A DNA stretch of 64,000 bases from Colwellia sp. BRX10-3 (GCF_014077505.1 NZ_JACGWA010000006.1:161137-225136), one strand, 5' to 3'. Shown: positions 36,252-46,867, counted from the stretch's first letter. The notes: generated by a model not told the origin, from the letters alone. Program-made: numbers and translations.

Positions 36252-37511
36252 ATGACGATTCACACTTCTAAAGTTAAAACACCGGAAAACACTCCCTCGG
36301 TCGACGAAGAATCAAAAGCTAAAAAAACACTATTCTCTGTCATGTTAGTGGTGTTATTTAGTTGCGCAGGTATTGCTTTACCTTATCCTGTATTAGCACC
36401 TCTTTTTCTAAATGAAATTAGTCCTTTAACTACTTTTGCTGATTTACCCAGTAAAATATTATTAGGCATTATGTTAGCGGTTTATCCATTAGGCGTTATT
36501 ATAGGAAGCTCTGTTTTAGGTGCGGCTTCAGGGATTTATGGACGAAAAAAAACCTTAATCATTACCCTGGTTTTAACGATAATTGGCTATGTACTGTCGG
36601 CTTTAGCCGTGGCTGCCGAAAGTTTTTTACTACTAATTTTAGCGCGATTTATCACCGGTATTTTTTCAGGCAATATTAGTATAGCTAAGGCTATCGCAGT
36701 AGATTTGTCGCCAACATTAGATAAAACCTACACCTTTAACCTGGTAAATGCTACAGGTTATATCGGTTGGTTACTTGGCCCTTTAGCCGGTGGCTTACTG
36801 GCAATATATGGCCTAGATATAGTTTTTTACTTCGCAGCCATTGCTTTAATTATTGCCCTTATCAGCGTTGCATGTGTATTACAGCCCGACGTTTTTAAAC
36901 CCATTCATCCCAGAATAAAGTTTTCACAATTGTTTAGTAAGCAGAATTCATTTGCTTTACTTGCCAATATAAAAATTAGACGTATATTTTTAATTTATTT
37001 ATTGGCAACCCTTGGTTTAAATGCATATTACGAATTTTACCCTGTTTGGTTAGTTGAAAAATTTGACTTCTCTAGTCTTGATATAGGTTATATAACTGTT
37101 GTCTTAACTTTTTTTATGACCATAACCAGTGTGTTTTTTGTAAAACAGTTAAAATACTTATTTGGGCTGAAATTTGGTGCCATATTTGGCATGGCATTAA
37201 TGGCGGTATTGTTTGGCCTACACTTGGTGTTATCGGCAACGAGTGTTTGGCCTATTTACGCTATAACGGGTGTCGCTATAGCTATTTTCAATGGCTTATT
37301 ACCGGTTTATATTTCGGAGAAGTATGCCGACATCGAACAAGGCCAGCTCATGGGGTTAATTACCACCACATTTAGTGTGGCTAATGTACTCATGGCACTT
37401 ATCGGCAGTGCATTAGCGTTACTTGGCGCTCATTGGGCGATATTGTTTGGTGCAGTTTTACTTATTATTGCTTCTATCGACTTTCACTTTAGTCAGGAAG
37501 ATATTCGATAA
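36252..37511 (+). CDS. MFS (major facilitator) transporter
   Basis: This 419-residue inner-membrane protein has twelve predicted helices. The MFS loop motif between helices 2 and 3 is GAASGIYGRKKTL, and helix 5 has GYIGWLLGPLAGG, as in drug/proton antiporters. It likely exports a small molecule using proton motive force. The substrate is unknown. It stands alone, divergent from the RstA-like regulator, which is a possible controller. Confidence 0.87.
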   Translation: MTIHTSKVKTPENTPSVDEESKAKKTLFSVMLVVLFSCAGIALPYPVLAPLFLNEISPLTTFADLPSKILLGIMLAVYPLGVIIGSSVLGAASGIYGRKKTLIITLVLTIIGYVLSALAVAAESFLLLILARFITGIFSGNISIAKAIAVDLSPTLDKTYTFNLVNATGYIGWLLGPLAGGLLAIYGLDIVFYFAAIALIIALISVACVLQPDVFKPIHPRIKFSQLFSKQNSFALLANIKIRRIFLIYLLATLGLNAYYEFYPVWLVEKFDFSSLDIGYITVVLTFFMTITSVFFVKQLKYLFGLKFGAIFGMALMAVLFGLHLVLSATSVWPIYAITGVAIAIFNGLLPVYISEKYADIEQGQLMGLITTTFSVANVLMALIGSALALLGAHWAILFGAVLLIIASIDFHFSQEDIR

Positions 37512-37562
37512 CTCACAAACTTTATTATTAACTTGGTAATCTTTGGTCTATATATGCCAAAT

Positions 37563-39815
37563 CTATTCTGCTCGCCATTTACGTTCAATCCACAATAGCG
37601 CTAGCGAAATAAACATCATCAGCCAAACGGAGAACTTATTTACCGCGCGATAAGCGTCAGGTGAATTTAGTGATTCAGTATGAGATAAAGTTATATTTTC
37701 ATCTCTTTTTTCAGTAGCATAACCTTTACTATCATGGTACTTAATGGCTTGTTGCTCGGCTGAAAAATCTTCTTCACTATAAAAATATTGTACTTGCTCC
37801 GCCAATACCGCTTGCTTATCGTTCAACGCCTGGAAAGAATGCCAGCCTTCGTCATCAGCCAAAAAACGACTACATTTTCGACCATTTGATAACGGATAAG
37901 CCGTTAACTGCATTTCTGCTACATACACGTTTTCTACCGTTGAAATTAAACAAATATCTTGATGTTTATTCACCCTGGCTAACACTGAAGGTGAAGGAAC
38001 TAACCAACGGGAATCTCTTTCACTACGAGATATTTGTAATATTAAATGCTGCCAATAATGACTATAAAATGCAGAGTTTATTTGCGATGACCATTGATAA
38101 GTGTGATTAAGTGCTGTTATTGCCACATTACCTAAGCCTAATGACTGTTTAGCAACCAAGGATTGTCCAATGCCCGACTCAACAATGCTTTGACCAAGCT
38201 TAGCGTTTATAGCGATTGAGGCAGATTGCGGCGTTATAGTTTGGCTTATATCTAAGCTAGGCTTTTCGGGCCAATATGCCATTATCTGATGCAAGGATTC
38301 ATCCGCAGGCATTATTTGGAATAAGCTCAGTAGTTTTTTTCGTTTATCATGGCTGATATCTGCTAAAGATAAAAGTGTGCTATCTGCGTTAATCAACAAC
38401 CCTAAACCGTTTATTATTGCATGATATAAAGCTTCTATTTCATTATCTTCTAACGCAAGGAACATTCGGCTATCCAGTATCAATAAGTCATAATTATCTA
38501 ATAACTCTTCGTTCAAGTAATGCCCTTGCTCTGTTACTTTCTGTTGATGATTATTGCTGTCACGTTCAGTAACGGCGTTACTAATAAAGCTATTATTTAC
38601 TGTATTAACTTTCTGCTGCGCCCATTCCCTTTTACTAATTTGGCTAATAACATGCACTTGGCTACCTGCCTGACTTAACCATTGCTTTAGGCGCCTAGTT
38701 TCAAATGAAGGCGCAGATTGTTTGATCAACACGCTTGGTTGATTGCCTATAACAACGCTAAACGCAATATCTTCACTAATCTCCAAAACTACTTTTTTAC
38801 TCGCCCTGTTTTTTGGCAACTCACGTAGCACCAGTTGATAACTAAATAAGCCCGAAACTTTGCTCGTTGTGGTCAATGAAAAAGCTGCATTACCGGAAAG
38901 TGTAATACTATCTAGAACACGATTGTTATTCACCAAACTCAGCTCAAATTTAACATTATCTTCGATAGGTTGTTGTAACTGCCCTGTTACGGTTAATGCT
39001 TGTCCTAGAGTTAACTGTTTCGACCAATGTAAATTACTTACACCTGTTATCACCTTACTGGCAAAAAATATAAACTCGACACCGTTTAACGGTATTGAAT
39101 TTATGGCTTGCAGATTATTTACTGATGGATCATCTACTGCTGGAACATTCGCTTTTAGAAGAGAAACTTGTCGCTTAATAGTGCCTAAATGCTGCCACTG
39201 CGCCTTGGTTAGCCCATCACCAAATACCCATACTAACGATGGTACATTGTAATGCTCGCCAAAATCATTCGATTGTTTAACTCTACTCATTGTCCAAAAA
39301 TCGGTAAGTTCTTGTACTGAGTTGATAACAACAACTTTGTCCTGATAATTTTCAGCTAACCATTGCTGTAATGCTTCCTTTTCAATTAAGTTTTCTTGCT
39401 CAGACAACAACCATATACGCTCAGCCGAGGTTAAGTATTGCTCTATTTGGCTATTGTCTAGGCCAATAATATTAAAATCATCACTACCTGCAACCTTTTT
39501 AAACCCCTGTGTAAGCAGAACATTGAGTGATGATGATTTCTGTACTTTAGTTTCAAAAGGTAAAACAAATAACAACACACAGATAAAGGCGATAATATTG
39601 ACGAGAAAAAGTAACGATAAATGTAATTTTTTTCTAAAATTTAAAGCCACTATTTTTTGTATAGAATGAGAGTTGGCACCTTTAAAGCTTAAGTAAATTA
39701 ACCTGCAGCTAATAAGCAATCCCAATAATGCTATTAACACTAATGTCCAATGCATAGGGCTATTTATGGATAAACGATAACTCCCCATTAACCCATCAGT
39801 TGAAGAAATAATCAC
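37563..39815 (-). CDS. Membrane protein of MoxR operon, GATase-like domain
   Basis: This 750-residue protein has two N-terminal membrane helices, a large extracytoplasmic region and a final helix (FSVWLMMFISLALLWIERKW). The middle contains a strand-rich region and a segment (NYDLLILDSRMFLALEDNE) like the glutamine-amidotransferase-like domain of membrane proteins found with MoxR and DUF58. It may use a GTG at 39815, which overlaps the preceding gene by four bases; an ATG at 39788 is an alternative. It is the last gene of the leftward MoxR block. Biochemical function is unknown. Confidence 0.68.
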   Translation of the reverse strand: MIISSTDGLMGSYRLSINSPMHWTLVLIALLGLLISCRLIYLSFKGANSHSIQKIVALNFRKKLHLSLLFLVNIIAFICVLLFVLPFETKVQKSSSLNVLLTQGFKKVAGSDDFNIIGLDNSQIEQYLTSAERIWLLSEQENLIEKEALQQWLAENYQDKVVVINSVQELTDFWTMSRVKQSNDFGEHYNVPSLVWVFGDGLTKAQWQHLGTIKRQVSLLKANVPAVDDPSVNNLQAINSIPLNGVEFIFFASKVITGVSNLHWSKQLTLGQALTVTGQLQQPIEDNVKFELSLVNNNRVLDSITLSGNAAFSLTTTSKVSGLFSYQLVLRELPKNRASKKVVLEISEDIAFSVVIGNQPSVLIKQSAPSFETRRLKQWLSQAGSQVHVISQISKREWAQQKVNTVNNSFISNAVTERDSNNHQQKVTEQGHYLNEELLDNYDLLILDSRMFLALEDNEIEALYHAIINGLGLLINADSTLLSLADISHDKRKKLLSLFQIMPADESLHQIMAYWPEKPSLDISQTITPQSASIAINAKLGQSIVESGIGQSLVAKQSLGLGNVAITALNHTYQWSSQINSAFYSHYWQHLILQISRSERDSRWLVPSPSVLARVNKHQDICLISTVENVYVAEMQLTAYPLSNGRKCSRFLADDEGWHSFQALNDKQAVLAEQVQYFYSEEDFSAEQQAIKYHDSKGYATEKRDENITLSHTESLNSPDAYRAVNKFSVWLMMFISLALLWIERKWRAE

Positions 39816-42322
39816 AAATTATCCTCTAAAAATTGACTATAACTTTCAACCATAGGTTGTTGGTCGAAAAAAGTTTCCATCTTGCTATGCGGGCTTGATA
39901 TGGGGTTTGGTAATAACTGCTCAAGCTTGCCTGCCAATAACATAATACAATTATCGCATCGGGATAAATTCAGCTGCCGTTCAAGTAATATTTGCTCAAT
40001 AACGGCAAGTAACTCAACTAAGGCTGGGCGTTTATCAATAAGCTTTTCTATCCCAGATTTCGCCACTTCAACAAGCGCTAAGTCGTCAGCAGTTAATTGA
40101 CCAGAATTAAGCTCATTACCGCCTAATGGAGTAATAGTTTGAGTAGATACAATTTGTTGACTAAATTTATTTAATCGCTGTAAAAGCTGATGGAAAGCGA
40201 GCTGAGTTTGATCAGATAACTGCGCAGGTTGGAAGCGTGATACTTGTAAGGTTTTCGATAAAATATCAGTTTGCTCACCTTGATAACGACGCTGTTCTGT
40301 AACCGGAGGCGGTTCAAATCCCAAACGTTTTACATAAATACGTTCAGCTTTTTTGGCCAAATTTAATAACTTAAGTGCTTGTTGTTCAAAAGGTAAAGCT
40401 AGTTCTGGCTCTGACAACATTAAGTGCAACTCGGCTTGCCACATATTAGCTAAACTTTTTTTCATCAGTGCTCGTGGATCTTGACTAGTCATCACACCAA
40501 CATCGCTATCTTCATGGTTATGACCATAACGATTAATAAGCGCCATTCGCCCAGAAACATCCGCACTAGTTTGACTATTAGTAGTATCACTTTCGTGTTC
40601 ATGACTAACAAGAATAACATGCTGCTGTTCGCCAGCGCTTGTGATCACTGCATTACTACTACCGTCTTTTTCATCATGCACTTGTATTTGTGGTTTGTGC
40701 TGTTCATTAGGGCTATGGCTTTCATCAAAGGTCACTCCAACATTGTGTTGCCCTTCAAATTCATCACCTAAATATTGGCCATACTTTTCCTTCAGTCCAC
40801 TTTGAGCTACCCCTAACAATTCAGATTTTTTATTAAACGTAGTGCGATCAATGCCGGTTTTATCGTCAATTAGCTCTATGGTTTCAATAATAATTTGCCG
40901 TTGGCTTTTAAAAAACTCTGGAATAAAATCAATCAATATCCCATCGACTGTAATGCCGCTTTTTTCTTCTTCTAACCAACGAATAATTTTTGTTGCCGAC
41001 CGGGTTTGTTGAGGGTCAGGATGACGGTTGTCAGTTGCCACAATACTAAAATAGAGTTCATCCCCTGGCTCCATTGCTAATTCGGTCAATGACCAATTTT
41101 TATAATACTGCATTTTACCGTCAATGAGTTCATTGCGATCAAAAGTAAAAGCTTGGTCTCTGAATTTAACACCTTCGCCAGAGCCTTTTGCTATTGAGGC
41201 TAATATACTGACTTTAGCTATAGCAAAATCATCCGATATTTGCACTTGGGCCGCTAAATAAGGCCTACTGTTTTTACCGTATTCTGTCACTGTGCTTTTA
41301 GGATTAATAAAACGAATTTTAGGCGCTTGGTCAGGCGTTAAGCTAATACGATGGATAGTGGCAAAGTCTTCAGATACTTTCGAATCTGTATTTTCAACCG
41401 CTAAGTGATATACCATGCTGGTGTTTAATTTAGCTTGAAATTGATGCGTACCATCTTTTTTCTTAACTAATTGCTGACGTTCGCCATTGGAAAACACCAT
41501 AAAATAATCAGCTGATTGCGCCGAGAAAGTAAATACCCAACTAATATTACTGCCCACTAAAGTGTCAATATCGAGTAACTCTGACACTGTTCTAGGTGCT
41601 TGGGTTTTTTCTACACTATAACTGGGTGGTTCAATAATTACTTGTTGTGACAAAATATCAACCAAGGTTTTATTGAGCTTAATACCTATACTGTTTGTTG
41701 CTGTATGATCAACTTCTACAGTAGGAACAAACCAAGAGATAGCTTTATCAAATAGCTGAAAATTGTTAGCGACTATCAAGAGTAAGATTAAGCAAACTAA
41801 TAATATATTCGCGAAAATAAATTTCCGTTTAGCAAACTTAGGCGACAAATCAAGATATTTCACTTGTGCTTGTTGCTCTAATATAACGCCTAAACGGACT
41901 AACACTTTCCCCTGTTGTAGTTTTTCTAAGGCTAATAATTTATGTTCATCAACTAATAACAGTTGTGCGCTATCTTCAAGCTCGTCAAATCGATTGTTAA
42001 GGTGAGCAATAAGATTATTTAGCGTAATACTAGAATAGTTTTCACTTCGAATGATCAGAGCCAGCTTGGTAAATAGCACAGAAACAAATACGATTGTGAA
42101 TGTTATAGCAGCACTTTCAATGCTTAAAATATCAAAGCTTATTAAAATAAATAAGGTGGCTATGATAAAAGCTAACAGTGTTGGTAAAAACATCAGCAGT
42201 TGCTGTTTTATAAATCGACGTTTCCAACGTGCTACTAGATAATTTAAATGGCTGACACCCTCTTCTTTTATACCCGTGTTGATAGCTGGTTTTGGACGGA
42301 TATTCTGCTCAGCGTTAGACAT
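39812..42322 (-). CDS. DUF4175-like membrane protein
   Basis: This 836-residue protein has two N-terminal helices, a third near residue 170-190, and a long extracytoplasmic domain. It resembles the DUF4175-type proteins encoded with MoxR, with a conserved MWQAELHLMLSEPELALPFE segment and ERIYVKRLGFEPPPV downstream. Between about residues 520 and 615 is a loop rich in His, Asp and Glu (for example VSHEHESD and RYGHNHEDSD) that could bind metal. Its start overlaps the previous stop by one base and its stop overlaps the next start by four, so these genes are translationally coupled. Function is unknown. Confidence 0.7.
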   Translation of the reverse strand: MSNAEQNIRPKPAINTGIKEEGVSHLNYLVARWKRRFIKQQLLMFLPTLLAFIIATLFILISFDILSIESAAITFTIVFVSVLFTKLALIIRSENYSSITLNNLIAHLNNRFDELEDSAQLLLVDEHKLLALEKLQQGKVLVRLGVILEQQAQVKYLDLSPKFAKRKFIFANILLVCLILLLIVANNFQLFDKAISWFVPTVEVDHTATNSIGIKLNKTLVDILSQQVIIEPPSYSVEKTQAPRTVSELLDIDTLVGSNISWVFTFSAQSADYFMVFSNGERQQLVKKKDGTHQFQAKLNTSMVYHLAVENTDSKVSEDFATIHRISLTPDQAPKIRFINPKSTVTEYGKNSRPYLAAQVQISDDFAIAKVSILASIAKGSGEGVKFRDQAFTFDRNELIDGKMQYYKNWSLTELAMEPGDELYFSIVATDNRHPDPQQTRSATKIIRWLEEEKSGITVDGILIDFIPEFFKSQRQIIIETIELIDDKTGIDRTTFNKKSELLGVAQSGLKEKYGQYLGDEFEGQHNVGVTFDESHSPNEQHKPQIQVHDEKDGSSNAVITSAGEQQHVILVSHEHESDTTNSQTSADVSGRMALINRYGHNHEDSDVGVMTSQDPRALMKKSLANMWQAELHLMLSEPELALPFEQQALKLLNLAKKAERIYVKRLGFEPPPVTEQRRYQGEQTDILSKTLQVSRFQPAQLSDQTQLAFHQLLQRLNKFSQQIVSTQTITPLGGNELNSGQLTADDLALVEVAKSGIEKLIDKRPALVELLAVIEQILLERQLNLSRCDNCIMLLAGKLEQLLPNPISSPHSKMETFFDQQPMVESYSQFLEDNL

Positions 42323-44106
42323 TAATCACTAGCCTTAGCAGAGTTTACTGACCGCGCTTTATTACCTAGTGGGCTTTCAACTCCAGTACCTTTTACTTGA
42401 GCGTCTTTAACTTCAGCATTAGCATATTGCTGGCTTTCACTTTTGTTATTTGTATTCGTTTTTTGGCGGAAATATTCGCTAACAATACGCTCTAATGTCC
42501 AAAGCGATACCAGCAGAAACATTAGCCACTGCGTCCAAAAATCATCACTTGTTTGCTGCTGTTGGATTAAGGCTTTAGCACTTTTTAGATCAGTCTGTTT
42601 CGGCTCCGCCATTTCTAGCACAGTACCTTTTGACCTAACACTTTCTGAAAGAGTAGCTTTTGGCTGATTAATAACTTGGCTAATTTGTTCAGGAGTCAGC
42701 CTTTGTTGCGCTGCGAATTTATCCTTTTGCCATTGTCCAAATAATAAATTTTGTATGAAGAGTGGAAATTGTTTTGTCACTAGTAAGTTGCTCCATGATG
42801 GAGAAAACCTTGAATATAGTTGATAAACATCACTTGTTTGCTTTGTGGTTTGGCCTTTTATTTGCTGGATGTCTAACGCTTGCGTATTTTCAGTAACTGA
42901 ATTATCTGTTATAAGACTTTGCTTCACATTATGTCCCACACCATAAGCATCGGTATGTTTATCGGCAAGTTCTAGACGAGAATGAGTTACGATCGATTTG
43001 GTCAACATCGGCAAGCTTGTGCCATCTTGTTGAATATATTGCCATAGCACTTCGTTATTTTTTAGAGCACTTATGTCATTGAGTTGTGCTCCAATATCTA
43101 ATGGCAAGCCTCTTTGATAAAAAATGACTTCAGGATTGAGTAAATCAGCGCTGTTTTTATTAATATTCAAAGAACGCGTAAGCTGTAAATTGGCCTCGGT
43201 ATTTTGTGCATCAACAAAAAGGCTTGTTCCCTTCCCCATAGCGTTAACTATTTTTTGGTCAATATGCTTAGCGCTGAAATAAAACAGCCAGTCAGGTTGC
43301 GCTTGCATGATTTGTTGATAATGGGCAGAATTTTCTAAACCGTCATTGAGCACTTCAGATAACACCAGTTTTGGCACGACTTGTTGCTTAATTAATGCAA
43401 ATGCTTGTTGAAAGTACTTTAGGTCGGCAAAACGGTCTTGGTCATAAATAATCAACACTTTCATGGCGTTGTTATATGTTTTTTGACTCTTAATCACTAG
43501 TTTTTTTATTTGCCAATCAATCGCGTTAGGTGTTGTTTCTATTCTTTCAGACCCGTTAACCTGATATTGACTCGCTCGGTCAGTAACATAAAGCTTAATG
43601 TTAGTTTCTGCTGCTAATAATTGACTAAAGTAACCTAGGTGCTGGAGTATATTCTGATGCTGTTTAATGTCGTGTTGTTGCCATTGCAGTATTTCATCAG
43701 CTTTAATTAGCCGAGTATTAAGCGCTAATAGGTAGATGGGATGATTCAAACTATCCATCACTAGTTTTTGCCGCTCTGTTTCATCGCTTTGATTTAACCA
43801 ATCGGCACTAACAACATACACTGCCTCAGTTGAAATCCGAGCTTTGGGCATAATAACTTTTGCTAAAAGTAATATTGATACCAACAACAACAAGATGCGT
43901 AACAGCAATAACCAAAATTGAGTGAGGCGAATTTGTCGCATACTTTTTGGTTGTAGCTTGTCAATTAGTTCAATATTGGAAAATTTTACCAGTTTAGCTT
44001 GGCTCTTACTGATCAAGTGCAGCACTATAGGTACTGCCAATGCCAGTAATGCTATAAAAGCCCACGGGTTTTGAATCACCAATGACGGCCAAAAATTCGC
44101 GTTCAT
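42322..44106 (-). CDS. BatA-like (aerotolerance regulator N-terminal) membrane protein
   Basis: This 594-residue protein begins with the BatA N-terminal double-helix module (NPWAFIALLALAVPIVLHLI, then LVKFSNIELIDKLQPKS and a second helix LLLLRILLLLVSILLLAKV). A large extracytoplasmic region follows and one more helix lies near 535-555. No intact von Willebrand MIDAS motif (DxSxS) was seen, so it differs from true BatA. It overlaps the upstream DUF58 gene by four bases. It probably forms part of the envelope complex served by the MoxR ATPase. Confidence 0.75.
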   Translation of the reverse strand: MNANFWPSLVIQNPWAFIALLALAVPIVLHLISKSQAKLVKFSNIELIDKLQPKSMRQIRLTQFWLLLLRILLLLVSILLLAKVIMPKARISTEAVYVVSADWLNQSDETERQKLVMDSLNHPIYLLALNTRLIKADEILQWQQHDIKQHQNILQHLGYFSQLLAAETNIKLYVTDRASQYQVNGSERIETTPNAIDWQIKKLVIKSQKTYNNAMKVLIIYDQDRFADLKYFQQAFALIKQQVVPKLVLSEVLNDGLENSAHYQQIMQAQPDWLFYFSAKHIDQKIVNAMGKGTSLFVDAQNTEANLQLTRSLNINKNSADLLNPEVIFYQRGLPLDIGAQLNDISALKNNEVLWQYIQQDGTSLPMLTKSIVTHSRLELADKHTDAYGVGHNVKQSLITDNSVTENTQALDIQQIKGQTTKQTSDVYQLYSRFSPSWSNLLVTKQFPLFIQNLLFGQWQKDKFAAQQRLTPEQISQVINQPKATLSESVRSKGTVLEMAEPKQTDLKSAKALIQQQQTSDDFWTQWLMFLLVSLWTLERIVSEYFRQKTNTNNKSESQQYANAEVKDAQVKGTGVESPLGNKARSVNSAKASD

Positions 44107-45038
44107 CTGCGACTTCCTCTAGCTCTTACGCTAAGAAAATCGACTAAGGTTTGATCTAAGGCTTGATCAATATTAGCCTTAACATATTGAATATTTTGCA
44201 AGGCTAATTCCGCCTTTAATGCATCATCCGCAAGCTGTTTATTTTCGAGATATCCTGCTCGTACTTGCTTGGCCGAAACATTACACTGTTCGCCTGTTTC
44301 TAAGTCTTGAAACTTAACTAGACCTTGGTAAGGGAAGTTAATTTCATCATCACTATCCAAGTGAAAAGCTACCACGTCGGTATACCTATTACTTAACTTT
44401 GAAGTCAATGTCAGTAGCTCATTGTTTAGCTGATGAAAGTCACTAATAACGACAACTAAACCATTTTTACGTACCGCGCTTAATTGCGTTAATATCGCCT
44501 TAATATCAGGAAAAGTGCCACTGGCTTTTAATTGAGTTAATGCCAGCAATATTTTTTGCCAATGACGCTCGCCAGGCAAGGCGGCTACTTGCTGTTGCTT
44601 TTCGCCTGAAAGCGCTAAAAAACCAACAGAATCACCCTGTTTCTGTGCTAAATAGGCAATAGTTGCCGCTAAATATCGGGCATAAGTTAATTTATTCCAT
44701 TGACCAATAGGCGATGATTGCTCCAATGCTTCTCCTGAACTTGATCTAGATTGTTGTAGCATAGATTCACTACAATCTAGTACTAGCCAAACATTTATAT
44801 TACTTTCTCGCTCGGCTTCCCGAACAAAATATTTATCTGAACGGGCAAATAATTTCCAATCTATTTTACTGAGTTCATCGCCAGGTTCATAAGCTCTAAA
44901 TTGACTAAACTCAATACCGACACCCCGTTGTTGACTCGCATGAGCACCATGCAAAAAGCCTTGCGCCAAGGCTTTAATGGCTAACGGAAGATCTTTAACA
45001 CATAATAAAGTTTTGGCATCAAAATAAGGTTGTTGCAC
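44103..45038 (-). CDS. DUF58 domain protein
   Basis: This 311-residue protein carries the DUF58 signature FSQFRAYEPGDELSKIDWKL, then FVREAERESNINVWLVLDCSESM, where DCSESM is a MIDAS-like motif of a degenerate von Willebrand A fold. DUF58 proteins nearly always pair with MoxR AAA+ ATPases, as here. A GTG start at 45038 is supported by GGAAG five bases upstream. It lies 17 bp after moxR and overlaps the next gene by four bases. Confidence 0.88.
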   Translation of the reverse strand: MQQPYFDAKTLLCVKDLPLAIKALAQGFLHGAHASQQRGVGIEFSQFRAYEPGDELSKIDWKLFARSDKYFVREAERESNINVWLVLDCSESMLQQSRSSSGEALEQSSPIGQWNKLTYARYLAATIAYLAQKQGDSVGFLALSGEKQQQVAALPGERHWQKILLALTQLKASGTFPDIKAILTQLSAVRKNGLVVVISDFHQLNNELLTLTSKLSNRYTDVVAFHLDSDDEINFPYQGLVKFQDLETGEQCNVSAKQVRAGYLENKQLADDALKAELALQNIQYVKANIDQALDQTLVDFLSVRARGSRR

Positions 45039-45055
45039 GTGGGCTTCCTACTTGT

Positions 45056-46090
45056 TTATTGCAAAGGGCTAGTGGGAAGGGAAACAAAGGCTAATAAGTC
45101 ATCAATAACATGGTCAGGGGTTAAATTTAACGCCTCAGCTTGGAAATTGACTAAAATTCTGTGCCGTAATACCGCAGGTGCAACAAACTGAATATCGGCT
45201 ATAGTAATGGCAAAACGCCCCGCCATTAAAGCCCGTGCTTTTGCACATAAAATCAGTGCTTGCCCTGCTCTTGGACCTGCGCCCCAGCGAACATGTTCAA
45301 TAACACTTGGGCAACTTTCTTGTTTCTGTGTAGTATTTTTTTCTTTACTACCATCAAGATGATTAGGCCGTGTAGCTCGCGCTAAGCTTGCAGCATAAGC
45401 CAGTAATTCATCTGACACAGTCACGCTGCGAACAAGATCTTGTAGCGCTAGAATATCGTCAGCACTGAGAATAGCATTAAGTTCACTTCGATCATTGCCA
45501 GTTGTACGCTTAAGAATTTCAATTTCTTCTTGTTCAGTTGGGTATCCAACACGTACAAACATTAAAAATCGATCCAGCTGAGCTTCAGGCAGCGGATAAG
45601 TACCCGCTTGTTCAACTGGATTCTGTGTTGCTAAAACAAAAAAGGGGTTTGGTAAATCATAACTTGTGCCCGCATAGCTGATGTGACGTTCTTGCATTGC
45701 TTCTAATAACGCTGCTTGGGTTTTAGGTGGTGTGCGGTTTATTTCATCTGCTAATAAAATATTAGTAAATACCGGGCCTTTTTGAAATTTAAAAAAACGC
45801 TCACCACTTTCATGATCGGTTTCCAAAATTTCGGTGCCAACAATATCGCTGGGCATTAAATCTGGGGTAAATTGTATGCGATTAAAATCAAGCGCCAAGG
45901 TTTTTGCTAGTGAGCTAACCATTAAGGTTTTAGCTAAGCCTGGCACTCCTTCAAGTAAACAATGTCCGCCAGCCAAAATACTAATTAATAATTCATCAAT
46001 GACTTCCTGCTGACCAACAATGGCTTTCGCTATTTCATCACTAACTTTGGTCAATTTATCGAGCAATATGGTTATTTGTTGTTCTTGCAT
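45056..46090 (-). CDS. MoxR-family AAA+ ATPase
   Basis: This 344-residue ATPase has Walker A GVPGLAKT within LLEGVPGLAKTLM, Walker B LLADEINRTPPKTQ, a sensor 1 TQNPVEQAGTYPLPEAQLDRF and the C-terminal lid with WGAGPRAGQALI. MoxR proteins act as chaperone-like ATPases that mature metal enzymes or control stress and envelope systems together with von Willebrand-type partners. The DUF58 gene follows 17 bp downstream. The DUF4159 gene precedes it by 56 bp. Family assignment is firm; the client is unknown. Confidence 0.94.
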   Translation of the reverse strand: MQEQQITILLDKLTKVSDEIAKAIVGQQEVIDELLISILAGGHCLLEGVPGLAKTLMVSSLAKTLALDFNRIQFTPDLMPSDIVGTEILETDHESGERFFKFQKGPVFTNILLADEINRTPPKTQAALLEAMQERHISYAGTSYDLPNPFFVLATQNPVEQAGTYPLPEAQLDRFLMFVRVGYPTEQEEIEILKRTTGNDRSELNAILSADDILALQDLVRSVTVSDELLAYAASLARATRPNHLDGSKEKNTTQKQESCPSVIEHVRWGAGPRAGQALILCAKARALMAGRFAITIADIQFVAPAVLRHRILVNFQAEALNLTPDHVIDDLLAFVSLPTSPLQ

Positions 46091-46146
46091 TTATTTTCCA
46101 TTTTATAAATATTGTTATTACTGTCTAGTATTAATGCTCGTATCAG

Positions 46147-46848
46147 CTAGCTATTAATAGCATACATGACAATATTGACAGCAAACCTCGTGTTATCGAC
46201 TCTTAACCAACGTTTGTTACGAAAGTCATAGTCCCATTCACAGCCTAAGTCTTTATTACTGTATAACACAGCGATACGGCCATCAATTTCTATTGCTTTT
46301 AAATAGTTATGTACCAAATCGTCACCCCAGCCATTGAGTTCAATTGAGGTTCTTGGCGGGCCTTCAAACTTAAAAAACGAAGAATATATTGGGTGATCAT
46401 TAGGGATTTTATTTAACGCTTGCTCACCAAATATATCGCGCATTTGCCGTTCAAAACTACGGGCAAACATACCATCAATGTCATGGTTACAATCATCAAC
46501 AAAAACAAAACCACCATTTTCAACATAACGTTGAAAATTTTGTTTTTCTTCGGCATTAAATTGTACTAAACGATGGCCAGCGAGATAACAAAATGGTGCA
46601 GCAAGCATTTGAGGATCAGATAACGGCACAATACGCTCTTTAATATCAACCCGTAAACTTGTGTATTCGATTAATGAGTTCAGTACATTAGCGGGCATTC
46701 TTTCGTCAACTTCCCAATCACCTGACTCATAACTCAAGCGAGTAAAAAAGAAGTCAATTTGCTCTTGTGCATTCAATCGTAAAAACGGTAAGGCGAAGGT
46801 GCCCACTGAAAATAACGATAGGGTACGAATAAAATCACGTCGATTCAT
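46147..46848 (-). CDS. Tat-exported DUF4159 protein
   Basis: This 233-residue protein starts with a twin-arginine signal (NRRDFIRTLSLFSVGTFALP) and then a DUF4159 domain with VDDCNHDIDGMFARSFE and SNKDLGCEWDYDF, a fold related to glutamine amidotransferases. The ATG at 46848 is chosen over a TTG at 46869 because it places the double Arg at residues 3-4. It precedes moxR by 56 bp. DUF4159 often occurs with MoxR, but usually fused into a membrane protein; here it is a separate, probably periplasmic protein. Confidence 0.8.
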   Translation of the reverse strand: MNRRDFIRTLSLFSVGTFALPFLRLNAQEQIDFFFTRLSYESGDWEVDERMPANVLNSLIEYTSLRVDIKERIVPLSDPQMLAAPFCYLAGHRLVQFNAEEKQNFQRYVENGGFVFVDDCNHDIDGMFARSFERQMRDIFGEQALNKIPNDHPIYSSFFKFEGPPRTSIELNGWGDDLVHNYLKAIEIDGRIAVLYSNKDLGCEWDYDFRNKRWLRVDNTRFAVNIVMYAINS

Positions 46849-46867
46849 AAAAACATAATAAATAAAC

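Noticed and set aside
40481..40771. His/Thr-rich ORF opposite the DUF4175-like gene
   Set aside because: It mirrors the His-rich loop of the real gene and has no start signal.
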